Assembly: GCA_036267635.1 (NCBI GenBank)
Contig: DATAVR010000129.1
Coordinates: forward strand, 1-64,000
From: JADGRB01 sp036267635
Lineage (GTDB): Bacteria; Myxococcota_A; Polyangia; Fen-1088
Length of the DNA: 64,000 bases
Direction: 5' to 3'
Under the pieces are notes generated by a model. It did no database searches. It saw only the letters and a list, made by a program, of their open reading frames with translations, and was not told the origin of the DNA. The first letter of the stretch is position 1. Each line of letters starts with the position of its first letter. This document shows positions 22,802-31,007 of this stretch, piece after piece. The position numbers and the translations under genes are program-made.

Positions 22802-25378
22802 TTACTGCAGGAGGAGCTTGTCGGGGCTCTGCTCTTCGCCGGCGGCCGGCGCCTGCTGCGTCGGTGCGGTGCCGTCGAGGAAGACCTCGTCGAGCGTGCC
22901 GCCCTCCTGACCGGGTGCCGCCAAGAGGCCGGTCGCCTTGTCGATCCGCTGGACCACGACGCCGGGAGGCTGCGCGAAGTCCTTGGTCGGCTTACCGGCG
23001 GTCGCCTTCAGCATGAAGTCGGCCCAAATCGGCGCCGCCGTCTTGCCGCCCGCCTCGCCGCGCCCGAGCTTCTTCATGTCGTCGAAGCCGACCCAGACGG
23101 CGGCCAACAGATCGGGGGTGAAGCCGACGAACCAGGCGTCGCGCTGGCCGTTCGAGGTGCCGGTCTTGCCGGCCGCCGGTCGGTGCAGCTTGCCGCCGAC
23201 CGCCGCGCGCGCCGTCCCCTCGTCGATCACGCTGCGCATGAGCGACACCATCACATAGGCGACCTCCGGCGGCAGCCCAGGGACGAGCTGCGGCGGCGCG
23301 ATCTTCTGATCGCCGACCGCGCTCACCAGCGAGGTCTTGTCGACCTTGGCCGCCTGCCCGGCATCAGCGAACGTGGCGTAGGCGTTGGCCAGCTCCAGCG
23401 GCGTCACCGTCAGCGAGCCGAGCGCCAGCGACAGCCCCACGTCCGGCGCTATCGTCGAAGTGATGCCGACGCGCGCAGCGACAGCACGCACCTGATCGAT
23501 CCCCACGTCGGAGAGCACCTTGATCGCCACCGTGTTGATCGATTCGGCGAGGGCGGTGCGAACGCGGACCGGCCCCCGGAACTCTTCCTTTTCGTAGTTC
23601 TGCGGCTTCCAGAGATCGTAGACCTCCGGCGCATCGTTGATAATCGATGCTGGGGTGATCTTCTTGGCCTCGATCGCCGCCGCGTAGACGATCGGCTTGA
23701 AGGCCGACCCCGGCTGGCGCATCGCGCGCAAGCTGCGGTCGTACCCCCCGGAGTGAAAGTCGTAGCCGCCGACCAGCGCCAGGATCGCGTGCGTCGTCGG
23801 GTCGAGCACCACCATCGCCGCCTGCGGTCCCAGCTCCAGCGCCAGCGGGAACGGATGCCCGTCGGTGTGCGGGCGATCGGCCGCGTAGCGGACGCGGATC
23901 AGATCTCCCGGCTTGAACCGCTCGGCCAGCCCCTTGGTCCCTTTGCTGTAGCGAGGCTCGAGCGCGAGGTCGACCACCCCCTCTTTGACGCCCTCCCTCG
24001 CAGCCGCCAGCGCGTCGTCGGACGGCCAGGTCGGCGGACGGCCGACGGGCTTGCCCGGCTGATGCGGCCTGGCGCTCGGCTGGGCCGACCGCGGCGGCGG
24101 TTTCAGCGCCTCGTGCCCCTTTTCGCGCACGCCGGCGTCGACGTAGAGGTGGCCGAGCTTGACGTTCTTTGGATCGGGCTCGACGCGGGTCACGATCCCC
24201 TCGAAGATCTCCGATTCGCCGAGGCCACCGGCGTGGGCCTTGACCAGATCGTAGCGGCGGAGGTCGAGCGGTTTGCCGGTGAGGTGCCCCGACGGCCCGC
24301 GAAACCCCTGGCGGGCGTCGAGATCCTCGAGGCCGCGCTCGAGCGACGCGCGCGCCAGCTCCTGGAGGTGCCCGTCGAGCGTGGTGGTGACGGTGGTGCC
24401 GCTCTCGGTCGCCGCGTGCTCACCCAGACGCTCGGCGAGCACCCCACCGACCACGTCGACCGCCTCGGCCGCGGTGCCGCGCGCCGAGGCCGGCTCGCGC
24501 GCCAGCCGGATCGGCTCGGCGGCGACGCGGTCCGCGGTGGCGCGATCGATGTAGCCGTGCTCCGCCATCTGCCCGAGGACGTAGCGCTGTCGGGTCTTGG
24601 CGGCGTCGGGGTGCCTGCGCGGCGAGAGGCGCTCCGGGCTCTGCGGCAGCCCGGCCAAGAGCGCCGCCTCGGCCAGGTTGACGTCGCGCACCGACTTGCC
24701 GAAGAAGTAGCGCGCCGCCTCCTCGCAGCCGTAGCGGCCATGGCCGTAGTAGATCTGGTTCAGATAGAGGGCGAGGACCTCTTCCTTCGACAGCTTCTCC
24801 GACAGCTGCCGCGCCAGGATGATCTCCTGCACCTTGCGGCGCAGCGTTCGCTCCGGCGAGAGGACCAGATTCTTCACCACCTGTTGCGTGATCGACGAGC
24901 CCCCCTGCGCGCGCCGGCCGCGCACGACGTCCTCCAGAAAGGCGCGCACCATCCCGCGGTAGTTGAGGCCGCCGTGCTGGAAGTAGTCGGCGTCCTCCGC
25001 CGAGACGACGGCGTTGACCAGCAGCTTGGGGATCGCCTCATAGGGGACGACCGTGCGCTTCTCGCTGCCGAGCTCGCCGATCGGCGCGCCGTTGCGATCG
25101 AGGATGCGCGTGACCTGCTTGGGACGGTAGGCGTCGAGACGCGAGAGGTTGGGGAGCGTGGGATCGCTGCCGTAGTAGCTGAAGAGGCCGACCACCGCGG
25201 CGATGGCGGCGAACAGCCCCAAGGTGGCGATCGTCCCCACGATCCGCAGCACCCGCTTCCAGGCCGGGGCTTCGTCGCGCGCGCCGCGGCCAAGCGCGCG
25301 CGCCTTGGGCTTCGGCGCTCCGCGTTTGCTCGCGGGGCGGCGCGGATCGCGATCGTCGAGCGAGGGACCGGCCGCCAT
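22802..25378 (-). CDS. Penicillin-binding protein 1A (bifunctional transglycosylase/transpeptidase)
   Basis: An 858-residue class A PBP that polymerises and cross-links peptidoglycan. A basic cytoplasmic tail is followed by a membrane helix near residues 50-70. The GT51 domain has EDADYFQHGG with the catalytic Glu, GGSSITQQVVKN and RKVQEIILARQLS. An insert-rich stretch (about 390-520, with a Pro/Lys-rich section) follows, then the transpeptidase with SAFK (in RQPGSAFKP), SIN and KTGTSN. ATG 25378 begins the basic tail; upstream frame extension is spurious. Convergent with the preceding gene at 11 bp. Confidence 0.93.
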   Translation of the reverse strand: MAAGPSLDDRDPRRPASKRGAPKPKARALGRGARDEAPAWKRVLRIVGTIATLGLFAAIAAVVGLFSYYGSDPTLPNLSRLDAYRPKQVTRILDRNGAPIGELGSEKRTVVPYEAIPKLLVNAVVSAEDADYFQHGGLNYRGMVRAFLEDVVRGRRAQGGSSITQQVVKNLVLSPERTLRRKVQEIILARQLSEKLSKEEVLALYLNQIYYGHGRYGCEEAARYFFGKSVRDVNLAEAALLAGLPQSPERLSPRRHPDAAKTRQRYVLGQMAEHGYIDRATADRVAAEPIRLAREPASARGTAAEAVDVVGGVLAERLGEHAATESGTTVTTTLDGHLQELARASLERGLEDLDARQGFRGPSGHLTGKPLDLRRYDLVKAHAGGLGESEIFEGIVTRVEPDPKNVKLGHLYVDAGVREKGHEALKPPPRSAQPSARPHQPGKPVGRPPTWPSDDALAAAREGVKEGVVDLALEPRYSKGTKGLAERFKPGDLIRVRYAADRPHTDGHPFPLALELGPQAAMVVLDPTTHAILALVGGYDFHSGGYDRSLRAMRQPGSAFKPIVYAAAIEAKKITPASIINDAPEVYDLWKPQNYEKEEFRGPVRVRTALAESINTVAIKVLSDVGIDQVRAVAARVGITSTIAPDVGLSLALGSLTVTPLELANAYATFADAGQAAKVDKTSLVSAVGDQKIAPPQLVPGLPPEVAYVMVSLMRSVIDEGTARAAVGGKLHRPAAGKTGTSNGQRDAWFVGFTPDLLAAVWVGFDDMKKLGRGEAGGKTAAPIWADFMLKATAGKPTKDFAQPPGVVVQRIDKATGLLAAPGQEGGTLDEVFLDGTAPTQQAPAAGEEQSPDKLLLQ

Positions 25379-25425
25379 CCCGGTCAGTCTATCGCCCGCC
25401 GGGGGCGGTTCAAGAAACCCCGCCT

Positions 25426-26112
25426 TCAAACCCCGTCTTCGTCGGCCGCCCGCGCCAAAATGACATCGGCGCCGCGGACCGACGCGGCATAGAACCGGGC
25501 TCGCAGCGCCAACACGGCCTCCGCCGAGAGATCGGTGGGGCCGCCGAGCGCGCGGCGGCGCAGCGTCGTCGCCCTTGCGGCGATGAGCGCGGTGGCCACC
25601 GAGAGGTTGAGGCTCTGGGTGAGGCCGTGCATCGGGATCCCGAACCGCACGTCGGCGGCCGCGACCGCCTCGGCCGTCAGCCCGTCGTGCTCGTTGCCGA
25701 CCATCACCGCGGCCGGTCGGGAAAAATCGAGATCGTCGAGCGCGACCGCCGCGCCGGGGACGGCGGCATAGAGGGCGAACCCCTGGGCGCGCAAGCCGGC
25801 GACGGCCGCTGCCAGCGTCTTGTGACGGACGACGTCCAGCCATTTCTCGCACCCCTGGGTGACCGTGCTCGAGTAGCGGAAGGGCTCGACGCTCTCGATC
25901 ACCTCGACGCGCTGAACGCCGAACGCCTCGGCGCTGCGCAGGACGGCGGCGCCGTTGTGAGGGTCGTGCAGATTCTCGATCACCACCCGCAGGCCCCCGA
26001 GCCGGCTGGCGGCCGCCGCGTCGATGCGCGCGCGCCGCTCGTCGAGGAGCAGCGGCCCCAGCTCAGCGCAGACGCGCGCCGCAGGGAGCGCGCCCGCGCC
26101 GTCGATCGGCAT
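25426..26112 (-). CDS. TrmH/SpoU-family RNA 2'-O-methyltransferase
   Basis: A 228-residue SPOUT methyltransferase. The three SpoU motifs are visible: NLHDPHNGAAVLRSAEAFG (about residues 47-65), VMVGNEHDGLTAE (motif 2) and IPMHGLTQSLNLSVATAL (motif 3, the knotted SAM site). Domain layout resembles TrmH, which methylates G18 of tRNA, but the exact target cannot be read from the sequence. It lies 47 bp beyond the PBP1A start on the same strand and is divergent from the kdp operon. Confidence 0.88.
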   Translation of the reverse strand: MPIDGAGALPAARVCAELGPLLLDERRARIDAAAASRLGGLRVVIENLHDPHNGAAVLRSAEAFGVQRVEVIESVEPFRYSSTVTQGCEKWLDVVRHKTLAAAVAGLRAQGFALYAAVPGAAVALDDLDFSRPAAVMVGNEHDGLTAEAVAAADVRFGIPMHGLTQSLNLSVATALIAARATTLRRRALGGPTDLSAEAVLALRARFYAASVRGADVILARAADEDGV

Positions 26113-26220
26113 CGGCGCACCTTAGCATGAGCGGTCCCGGCCCAGCTGGAGACGACGCTCGCGCCGCCGGCTTTGCGTTTCGCGGCAGCCGGTCGGCGGG
26201 GAGCGTGCGAGATGCAATCT

Positions 26221-26250
26221 GGGCGTCGGCTCGACCGCGGACCGACGCCC
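26221..26250. promoter_or_regulatory. Inverted repeat upstream of kdp, possible activator site
   Basis: GGGCGTCGG (26221-26229) and CCGACGCCC (26242-26250) form a perfect 9-bp inverted repeat with a 12-bp spacer, ending 10 bp before the sigma54-like element. Its position and symmetry suit an NtrC-type dimer, although such sites usually lie farther upstream. A second imperfect palindrome (GCCGGCT ... AGCCGG) lies near 26176-26202. Confidence 0.5.
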
Positions 26251-26260
26251 TCCCCGAGCA

Positions 26261-26274
26261 GGCACGAATCATGC
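26261..26274 (+). promoter_or_regulatory. Sigma54 (-24/-12) promoter of the kdp operon
   Basis: GGCACGAATCATGC has the invariant GG-N10-GC spacing and a full GGCACG -24 block; the -12 block is ATGC where TTGC is the consensus. Transcription would begin near 26286, three bases before the first small gene. The kdp operon is followed by an NtrC-type sigma54 activator, which fits this promoter class. Confidence 0.65.
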
Positions 26275-26288
26275 GTTAGCTCCCCGCC

Positions 26289-26372
26289 ATGAAAGATCTT
26301 CTTTTCGTCGCGATCACCGTGGGGTTCTTCGCGATCTCTTGGCTCTACGTCAGGGCCGCCGAGCGGCTCTAG
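26289..26372 (+). CDS. 27-residue membrane peptide at the head of the kdp operon
   Basis: A short intact frame encodes one hydrophobic helix (LLFVAITVGFFAISWLYV, residues 4-21) with a charged C-terminus RAAERL. Its stop codon overlaps the AGGAGG ribosome site of kdpF, which starts 10 bp later, so the layout is that of a genuine operon member. Size and single helix resemble KdpF, and it may be a second small subunit or stabiliser of the KdpABC complex. It has no obvious ribosome site and, if the sigma54 promoter is used, would be almost leaderless. I have no named family for it. Confidence 0.6.
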   Translation: MKDLLFVAITVGFFAISWLYVRAAERL

Positions 26373-26382
26373 GAGGCTCGCG

Positions 26383-26472
26383 ATGTCACTCGACTATGGA
26401 TTGGGCGCGCTGCTGGCGCTGGTGCTGACTGGCTACCTCTTCTACGCGCTCGTGCGTCCCGAGCGGTTCTGA
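26383..26472 (+). CDS. kdpF: K+-transporting ATPase subunit KdpF
   Basis: A 29-residue single-helix peptide (LGALLALVLTGYLFYALVRPERF) with the KdpF pattern: hydrophobic helix, then YLFYALVRPERF. KdpF stabilises the KdpABC complex in the inner membrane. AGGAGG lies five bases before the ATG. kdpA follows after 22 bp. Confidence 0.9.
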   Translation: MSLDYGLGALLALVLTGYLFYALVRPERF

Positions 26473-26494
26473 CCGCCGCGAAAGGGATCTCGAC

Positions 26495-28216
26495 ATGACG
26501 TTCGTTGGCTGGGTTCAAGTTCTCGTCTTCTTCGCCCTCATCCTGGCGGTGACGAAGCCGATCGGGCTTTACATGTACCGCGTCTTCGAAGGGGGCGAGG
26601 CGCCGCTCGGCCGCGGGCTCGGCCGCATCGAAAACGCCCTCTACCGCCTCTGCGGCGTCGATCCGCGGAAGGAGCAGGATTGGAAAGGGTACGCCTTCGC
26701 GCTGCTGGCGTTCAGCACCTTCGGCGTGATCGTCACCTACGCGATCGAGCGGCTGCAGGGACATCTCCCCCTCAATCCACAGCACTTCGCGGGGGTCGGC
26801 CAGGAGCTCGCTTTCAACACCGCCGCCAGCTTCAGCACCAACACCAACTGGCAGGCCTACAGCGGCGAGTCGACGATGAGCTACCTGACCCAGATGACGG
26901 GTCTGGCCTGGCACAACTTCACCTCGGCGGGGGCAGGGATCTGCGTAGCCCTGGCGGTCGCGCGCGGCTTCACCCGTCGCGGCGGCCCCGGCAACGGCAA
27001 GCAACTGGGGAACTTCTGGGTCGATCTCAACCGCGGGATCCTCTACGTCCTCTTGCCGCTCAGCTTCATCTTCGCGCTGGTGCTGGTCTCGCAGGGGGTG
27101 ATCCAGAATCTCAAACCGTACCTCGACGTCACCACGCTGGAAGGCGGCAAGCAGACGCTGGCGCTCGGGCCGGTCGCGTCGCAGGAGGCGATCAAGCAGC
27201 TCGGCACCAACGGGGGCGGCTTCTTCAACGCCAACGCGGCCCATCCGTTCGAGAACCCGACCCCCTTCACCAACCTCATCTCGCTGTTTCTAATCTTCAT
27301 GATCCCGGCGGGGCTGACCTACACCTACGGCCGCATGGCCAAGGACGCCAGGCAGGGGTGGGCGCTGCTGGCGGCGATGAGCGTGCTCTTCTTCGCCGGC
27401 GTGGCCGCCTGCTATCACGCCGAAACCGCCGGCAACAGCGCGTTCGCCGGCCTGCCCATTCACCAGGCGCTCGGCAACATGGAGGGGAAGGAGGCGCGGT
27501 TCGGCGTCGCCGCCTCCACGCTCTACGCGACGGTCACCACCGACGCCTCCTGCGGTGCGGTGAACGCCATGCACGACAGCTTCACGCCGCTCGGTGGCCT
27601 GGTGCCACTCGTGAACATCCAGCTCGGCGAGGTGATCTTCGGCGGCGTCGGCGCCGGCCTCTACGGGATCTTGGTCTTCGTCGTGCTCGCCGTCTTCATC
27701 GCCGGCCTGATGGTGGGCCGCACCCCCGAGTATCTCGGCAAGAAGATCGAGGCGCGTGAGATCCAGCTGGGGATGTTCTACGTGCTGGTCTTCCCGATCA
27801 TCATCCTCGGCTTCTCGGCCTGGGCGGCGGTCTCGCCGCTCGGCACGTCGTCGTTGAACAACAACGGGACGCATGGCCTCTCGGAGATCCTCTACGCCTA
27901 CTCGAGCGGCGCGGGGAACAACGGCTCGGCCTTCGCCGGCCTCAACGCCAACACCCCGTTCTGGAACATCACGCTCGGCCTCACCATGCTGGCGGGCCGC
28001 TTCCTGATGATCATTCCCGCGCTCGGCATCGCCGGGCTGATGGTCGACAAGAAGGTGGTCCCGCCGTCGCTGGGCACGTTCCCCACCAACGGCCCTCTTT
28101 TCACCGTCCTCCTGGTGATGGTGGTGGTGATCGTCGGAGCGCTCACCTTCTTCCCGGCGCTCTCGCTGGGGCCGATCGTCGAGCATTTTCAGTCGCTGCA
28201 CGGAAAGGTCTTCTAG
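26495..28216 (+). CDS. kdpA: K+-transporting ATPase subunit A (KdpA)
   Basis: A 573-residue polytopic protein that binds and conducts K+ in the KdpFABC uptake complex. Selectivity-filter loops are visible, including NTAASFSTNTNWQAYSGE, LGTNGGGFFNANAAHPFENP, DASCGAVNAMHDSFTPLGG and YAYSSGAGNNGSAFAGL, each matching the four KdpA pore loops. Length is normal for the family. kdpB begins 2 bp after the stop. Confidence 0.97.
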   Translation: MTFVGWVQVLVFFALILAVTKPIGLYMYRVFEGGEAPLGRGLGRIENALYRLCGVDPRKEQDWKGYAFALLAFSTFGVIVTYAIERLQGHLPLNPQHFAGVGQELAFNTAASFSTNTNWQAYSGESTMSYLTQMTGLAWHNFTSAGAGICVALAVARGFTRRGGPGNGKQLGNFWVDLNRGILYVLLPLSFIFALVLVSQGVIQNLKPYLDVTTLEGGKQTLALGPVASQEAIKQLGTNGGGFFNANAAHPFENPTPFTNLISLFLIFMIPAGLTYTYGRMAKDARQGWALLAAMSVLFFAGVAACYHAETAGNSAFAGLPIHQALGNMEGKEARFGVAASTLYATVTTDASCGAVNAMHDSFTPLGGLVPLVNIQLGEVIFGGVGAGLYGILVFVVLAVFIAGLMVGRTPEYLGKKIEAREIQLGMFYVLVFPIIILGFSAWAAVSPLGTSSLNNNGTHGLSEILYAYSSGAGNNGSAFAGLNANTPFWNITLGLTMLAGRFLMIIPALGIAGLMVDKKVVPPSLGTFPTNGPLFTVLLVMVVVIVGALTFFPALSLGPIVEHFQSLHGKVF

Positions 28217-28218
28217 TC

Positions 28219-30363
28219 ATGTCGTCCAAAGCACAATCTGTTGGCCTCTTCGATCGCGCAATTCTGCGCCAGGCCGTGGGCGAGAGCTTCCGCAAGCTGT
28301 CGCCGCGGATGGTGGCCAAGAACCCGGTCATGTTCGTGGTCGAGGTCGGCAGCGCGCTGACCACGCTGCTGGTGATCCGCGACCTCATCGTCCACGGCGC
28401 CGATCAGCCGCCTCTCTGGTTCACCGGCGCGGTCTCGATCTGGCTCTGGTTCACGGTTCTCTTCGCCAACTTCGCCGAGGCGATCGCCGAGGGTCGCGGC
28501 CGCGCCCAGGCCGACACGCTCCGCAAGATGCGCAAGGAGACGATGGCCCGACGGCTCGTGAACAAGAAGGGGGAGGCGATCGCGTGGACGGAGCTCGGCT
28601 CTGCCGAGCGAAGTCCTTCGCGGGGGGGCGCGGGGACCCTCCCAGGGTCCCCGAACACGATCGAGGAGGCGGTGGCCTCGTCGTCGCTGCGCAAAGGCGA
28701 CCTGGTGGTCGTCGAGGCGAATCAGCTCGTCCCCGGCGACGGCGAGATCGTCGAGGGGATCGCCTCGGTCGACGAGTCGGCCATCACCGGCGAGTCGGCG
28801 CCGGTCATCCGCGAGAGCGGCGGCGATCGCTCGGCGGTCACCGGCGGCACCAAGGTGCTCTCCGATCGCATCGTCGTCCGCATCGTCAGCGATCCGGGCG
28901 AGTCCTTCCTCGACCGGATGATCTCGCTGGTCGAAGGGGCCGCGCGCCAGAAGACACCCAACGAGATCGCGCTCCACATCCTGCTGGTCGGGCTCACTAT
29001 CGTCTTCCTGCTCGCCTGCGTGACGCTGGTGCCGCTGGCCAAGTACTCCAGCCTGGCGCTCTCGGCAACGGCGATCGTCGCCCTGCTGGTCTGCCTCATC
29101 CCCACCACCATCGGCGGCCTGCTGTCGGCCATCGGGATCGCCGGGATGGATCGCCTCCTCAAGAAAAACGTCATCGCCACTAGCGGCCGCGCGGTCGAGG
29201 CGGCCGGCGACGTCGACACGTTGCTGCTCGACAAGACCGGCACCATCACCCACGGCAACCGGATGGCGACCGAGCTCCTGCCGATGCCGGGCGTGCGCGT
29301 CGAAGACCTCGCCGAGGCGGCGCTCTTGGCCAGCCTGGCCGACGAGACGCCGGAGGGGCGCTCGATCGTGACGCTGGCGCAAGACAAGTACGCCTCGGCG
29401 GCGGTGGCCGCCAGCGCCGCCGAAAAGGGGACCTTCGTCCCGTTCACCGCCCAGACCCGCATGAGCGGCCTCGATCTGGCCGGCCGGCAGATCCGCAAAG
29501 GGGCCGTCGATTCGATCGGCAAGTACGTGACCGCCGCGGGCGGCAAGGCGCCGGCCGAGCTCGCCGAGATCTCCGCCCGCATCGGGGACGGGGGCGGCAC
29601 GCCGCTGGCGGTCGCCGACGGCGACGCGATCCTGGGCGTCATTCACCTCAAGGACGTGGTGAAGGCCGGCATCCGCGAGCGGTTCCTGCGCTTCCGCGCC
29701 ATGGGGATCCGCACCGTCATGATCACCGGCGACAACCCGCGCACGGCGGCGGCCATCGCCCGTGAGGCCGGCGTCGACGACTTCCTGGCCGAGGCGACCC
29801 CCGAGGCCAAGATGCGCCTCATCAAGGAAGAGCAGGCCAAGGGGAAGCTGGTGGCCATGACCGGCGACGGCACCAACGATGCGCCGGCGCTGGCTCAGGC
29901 CGACGTCGGCGTGGCGATGAACAGCGGCACCCAGGCCGCCAAGGAGGCCGGCAACATGGTCGACCTCGACTCGAATCCGACCAAGCTCCTGGAGATCGTC
30001 GAGGTCGGCAAGCAGCTCCTCATGACCCGCGGGACGCTGACCACCTTCTCGATCGCCAACGACGTGGCCAAGTACTTCGCGATCCTACCGGCACTGTTCA
30101 TGGTCGTCTTCCCGGAGATCGCGCCGCTCAACGTGATGCACCTGGCGTCGCCCTACTCCGCCATCCTGTCGGCCGTCGTCTTCAACGCGCTCATCATCAT
30201 CCTGCTCATCCCGCTGGCGCTGCGCGGGGTGCGCTACCGGCCGCTCGGCGCGGCGACCATCCTGCGCCGCTCGCTCCTCATCTACGGCGTGGGCGGCGTC
30301 ATCGCGCCGTTCGCCGGCATCAAGCTCATCGATCTGGCGCTCGAAGCGCTCCACCTGGTCTGA
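28219..30363 (+). CDS. kdpB: K+-transporting P-type ATPase subunit B (KdpB) with a 22-residue palindromic-element insertion
   Basis: A 714-residue ATP-hydrolysing subunit, about 30 residues longer than E. coli KdpB. It has the actuator TGES motif near residue 190, the phosphorylated Asp in DKTGTIT, and MTGDGTNDAPALAQADVGVAM. Between residues 124 and 147, in the actuator domain, 22 residues rich in Ser, Gly and Pro (ELGSAERSPSRGGAGTLPGS, then PN) replace nothing in the family and coincide exactly with a 66-bp palindromic element. The insertion keeps the frame, so the protein may still work. The rest is conserved and looks functional. Confidence 0.97.
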   Translation: MSSKAQSVGLFDRAILRQAVGESFRKLSPRMVAKNPVMFVVEVGSALTTLLVIRDLIVHGADQPPLWFTGAVSIWLWFTVLFANFAEAIAEGRGRAQADTLRKMRKETMARRLVNKKGEAIAWTELGSAERSPSRGGAGTLPGSPNTIEEAVASSSLRKGDLVVVEANQLVPGDGEIVEGIASVDESAITGESAPVIRESGGDRSAVTGGTKVLSDRIVVRIVSDPGESFLDRMISLVEGAARQKTPNEIALHILLVGLTIVFLLACVTLVPLAKYSSLALSATAIVALLVCLIPTTIGGLLSAIGIAGMDRLLKKNVIATSGRAVEAAGDVDTLLLDKTGTITHGNRMATELLPMPGVRVEDLAEAALLASLADETPEGRSIVTLAQDKYASAAVAASAAEKGTFVPFTAQTRMSGLDLAGRQIRKGAVDSIGKYVTAAGGKAPAELAEISARIGDGGGTPLAVADGDAILGVIHLKDVVKAGIRERFLRFRAMGIRTVMITGDNPRTAAAIAREAGVDDFLAEATPEAKMRLIKEEQAKGKLVAMTGDGTNDAPALAQADVGVAMNSGTQAAKEAGNMVDLDSNPTKLLEIVEVGKQLLMTRGTLTTFSIANDVAKYFAILPALFMVVFPEIAPLNVMHLASPYSAILSAVVFNALIIILLIPLALRGVRYRPLGAATILRRSLLIYGVGGVIAPFAGIKLIDLALEALHLV
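28591..28656 (+). repeat. Palindromic repeat element inserted in kdpB
   Basis: 66 bp, exactly 22 codons. Hairpin 1: GCTCGGC-TCT-GCCGAGC (28593-28609). A middle hairpin GCGAAG-TC-CTTCGC follows. Hairpin 2: GGGGACCCT-CCC-AGGGTCCCC (28632-28652). The order, loop sequences and a GCGGG-GGGC linker match the reverse complement of the element at 42294-42372, and stem differences are compensated. It resembles in principle the palindromic elements known to insert into Rickettsia genes, but is unrelated in sequence as far as I can tell. Confidence 0.8.
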
Positions 30364-30371
30364 GGCTCACC

Positions 30372-30992
30372 ATGCGAAAAGAAATCATGATCGCTCTCCG
30401 CGCCACCCTCGTCACCCTGATCCTGACGGGCATCCTCTACCCGCTGGCCACCACCGGCGCCGCCGAGGCGCTGTTCGGCGAGCGGGCCAACGGCAGCCTC
30501 GCCCACAACGAAACCGGCCAGGTCGTCGGCTCGTTGCTGCTGGGCCAGACCTTCGCCTCGCCGGCCTACCTGCAGGGGCGGCCTTCGGCGGCCGGCAACG
30601 GCTACGACCCGACCGCCTCCTCGGGGTCGAACTTCGGCACCACCTCCAAGAAGCTGCGTGACCGCGCGGTCGCCGACCTGGCGCGTCTCCAGAAAGAGAA
30701 CCCACAAGCGCCGCTGCCGATCCCCGACGCGCTGGTCACCGCCTCGGCCAGTGGCCTCGACCCCGAGCTGCCGCCCGAGGCCGCCCTCTGGCAGGCGCCG
30801 CGCGTGGCCCACGCCCGCAACGTGGCCGAGGATCGCGTCCGCGCCGTCATCGAGAACCACGTCGAGGCGCGTGACCTCGGCTTCCTGGGCGAGCCGCGCG
30901 TCAACGTCCTCGAGCTCAATCTGGCGCTCGATCAGCAGTTCGGCCGCCCCCCTTCGCTCCCCACTTCCACCACCGTCGCCGGAACGCGGTAG
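30372..30992 (+). CDS. kdpC: K+-transporting ATPase subunit C (KdpC)
   Basis: A 206-residue protein with one N-terminal helix (LRATLVTLILTGILYPLATT) and a periplasmic domain containing the family blocks VGSLLLGQTFASPAYLQGRPSAAGNGYDP, SGSNFGTTSKKL, LVTASASGLDPELPPEAALWQAPRVA and the C-terminal VNVLELNLALD. KdpC couples the KdpA and KdpB subunits. The tail (PPSLPTSTTVAGTR) is slightly longer than usual. It is followed after 15 bp by the regulator gene, so regulation and structure are probably one transcript. Confidence 0.96.
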   Translation: MRKEIMIALRATLVTLILTGILYPLATTGAAEALFGERANGSLAHNETGQVVGSLLLGQTFASPAYLQGRPSAAGNGYDPTASSGSNFGTTSKKLRDRAVADLARLQKENPQAPLPIPDALVTASASGLDPELPPEAALWQAPRVAHARNVAEDRVRAVIENHVEARDLGFLGEPRVNVLELNLALDQQFGRPPSLPTSTTVAGTR

Positions 30993-31007
30993 GATTCCTC
31001 CGCCTTC

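Noticed and set aside
28591..28656. kdpB insertion as an intein, intron or frameshift artefact
   Set aside because: It is only 66 bp, keeps the frame, has no splicing motifs, and matches a palindromic element found elsewhere.
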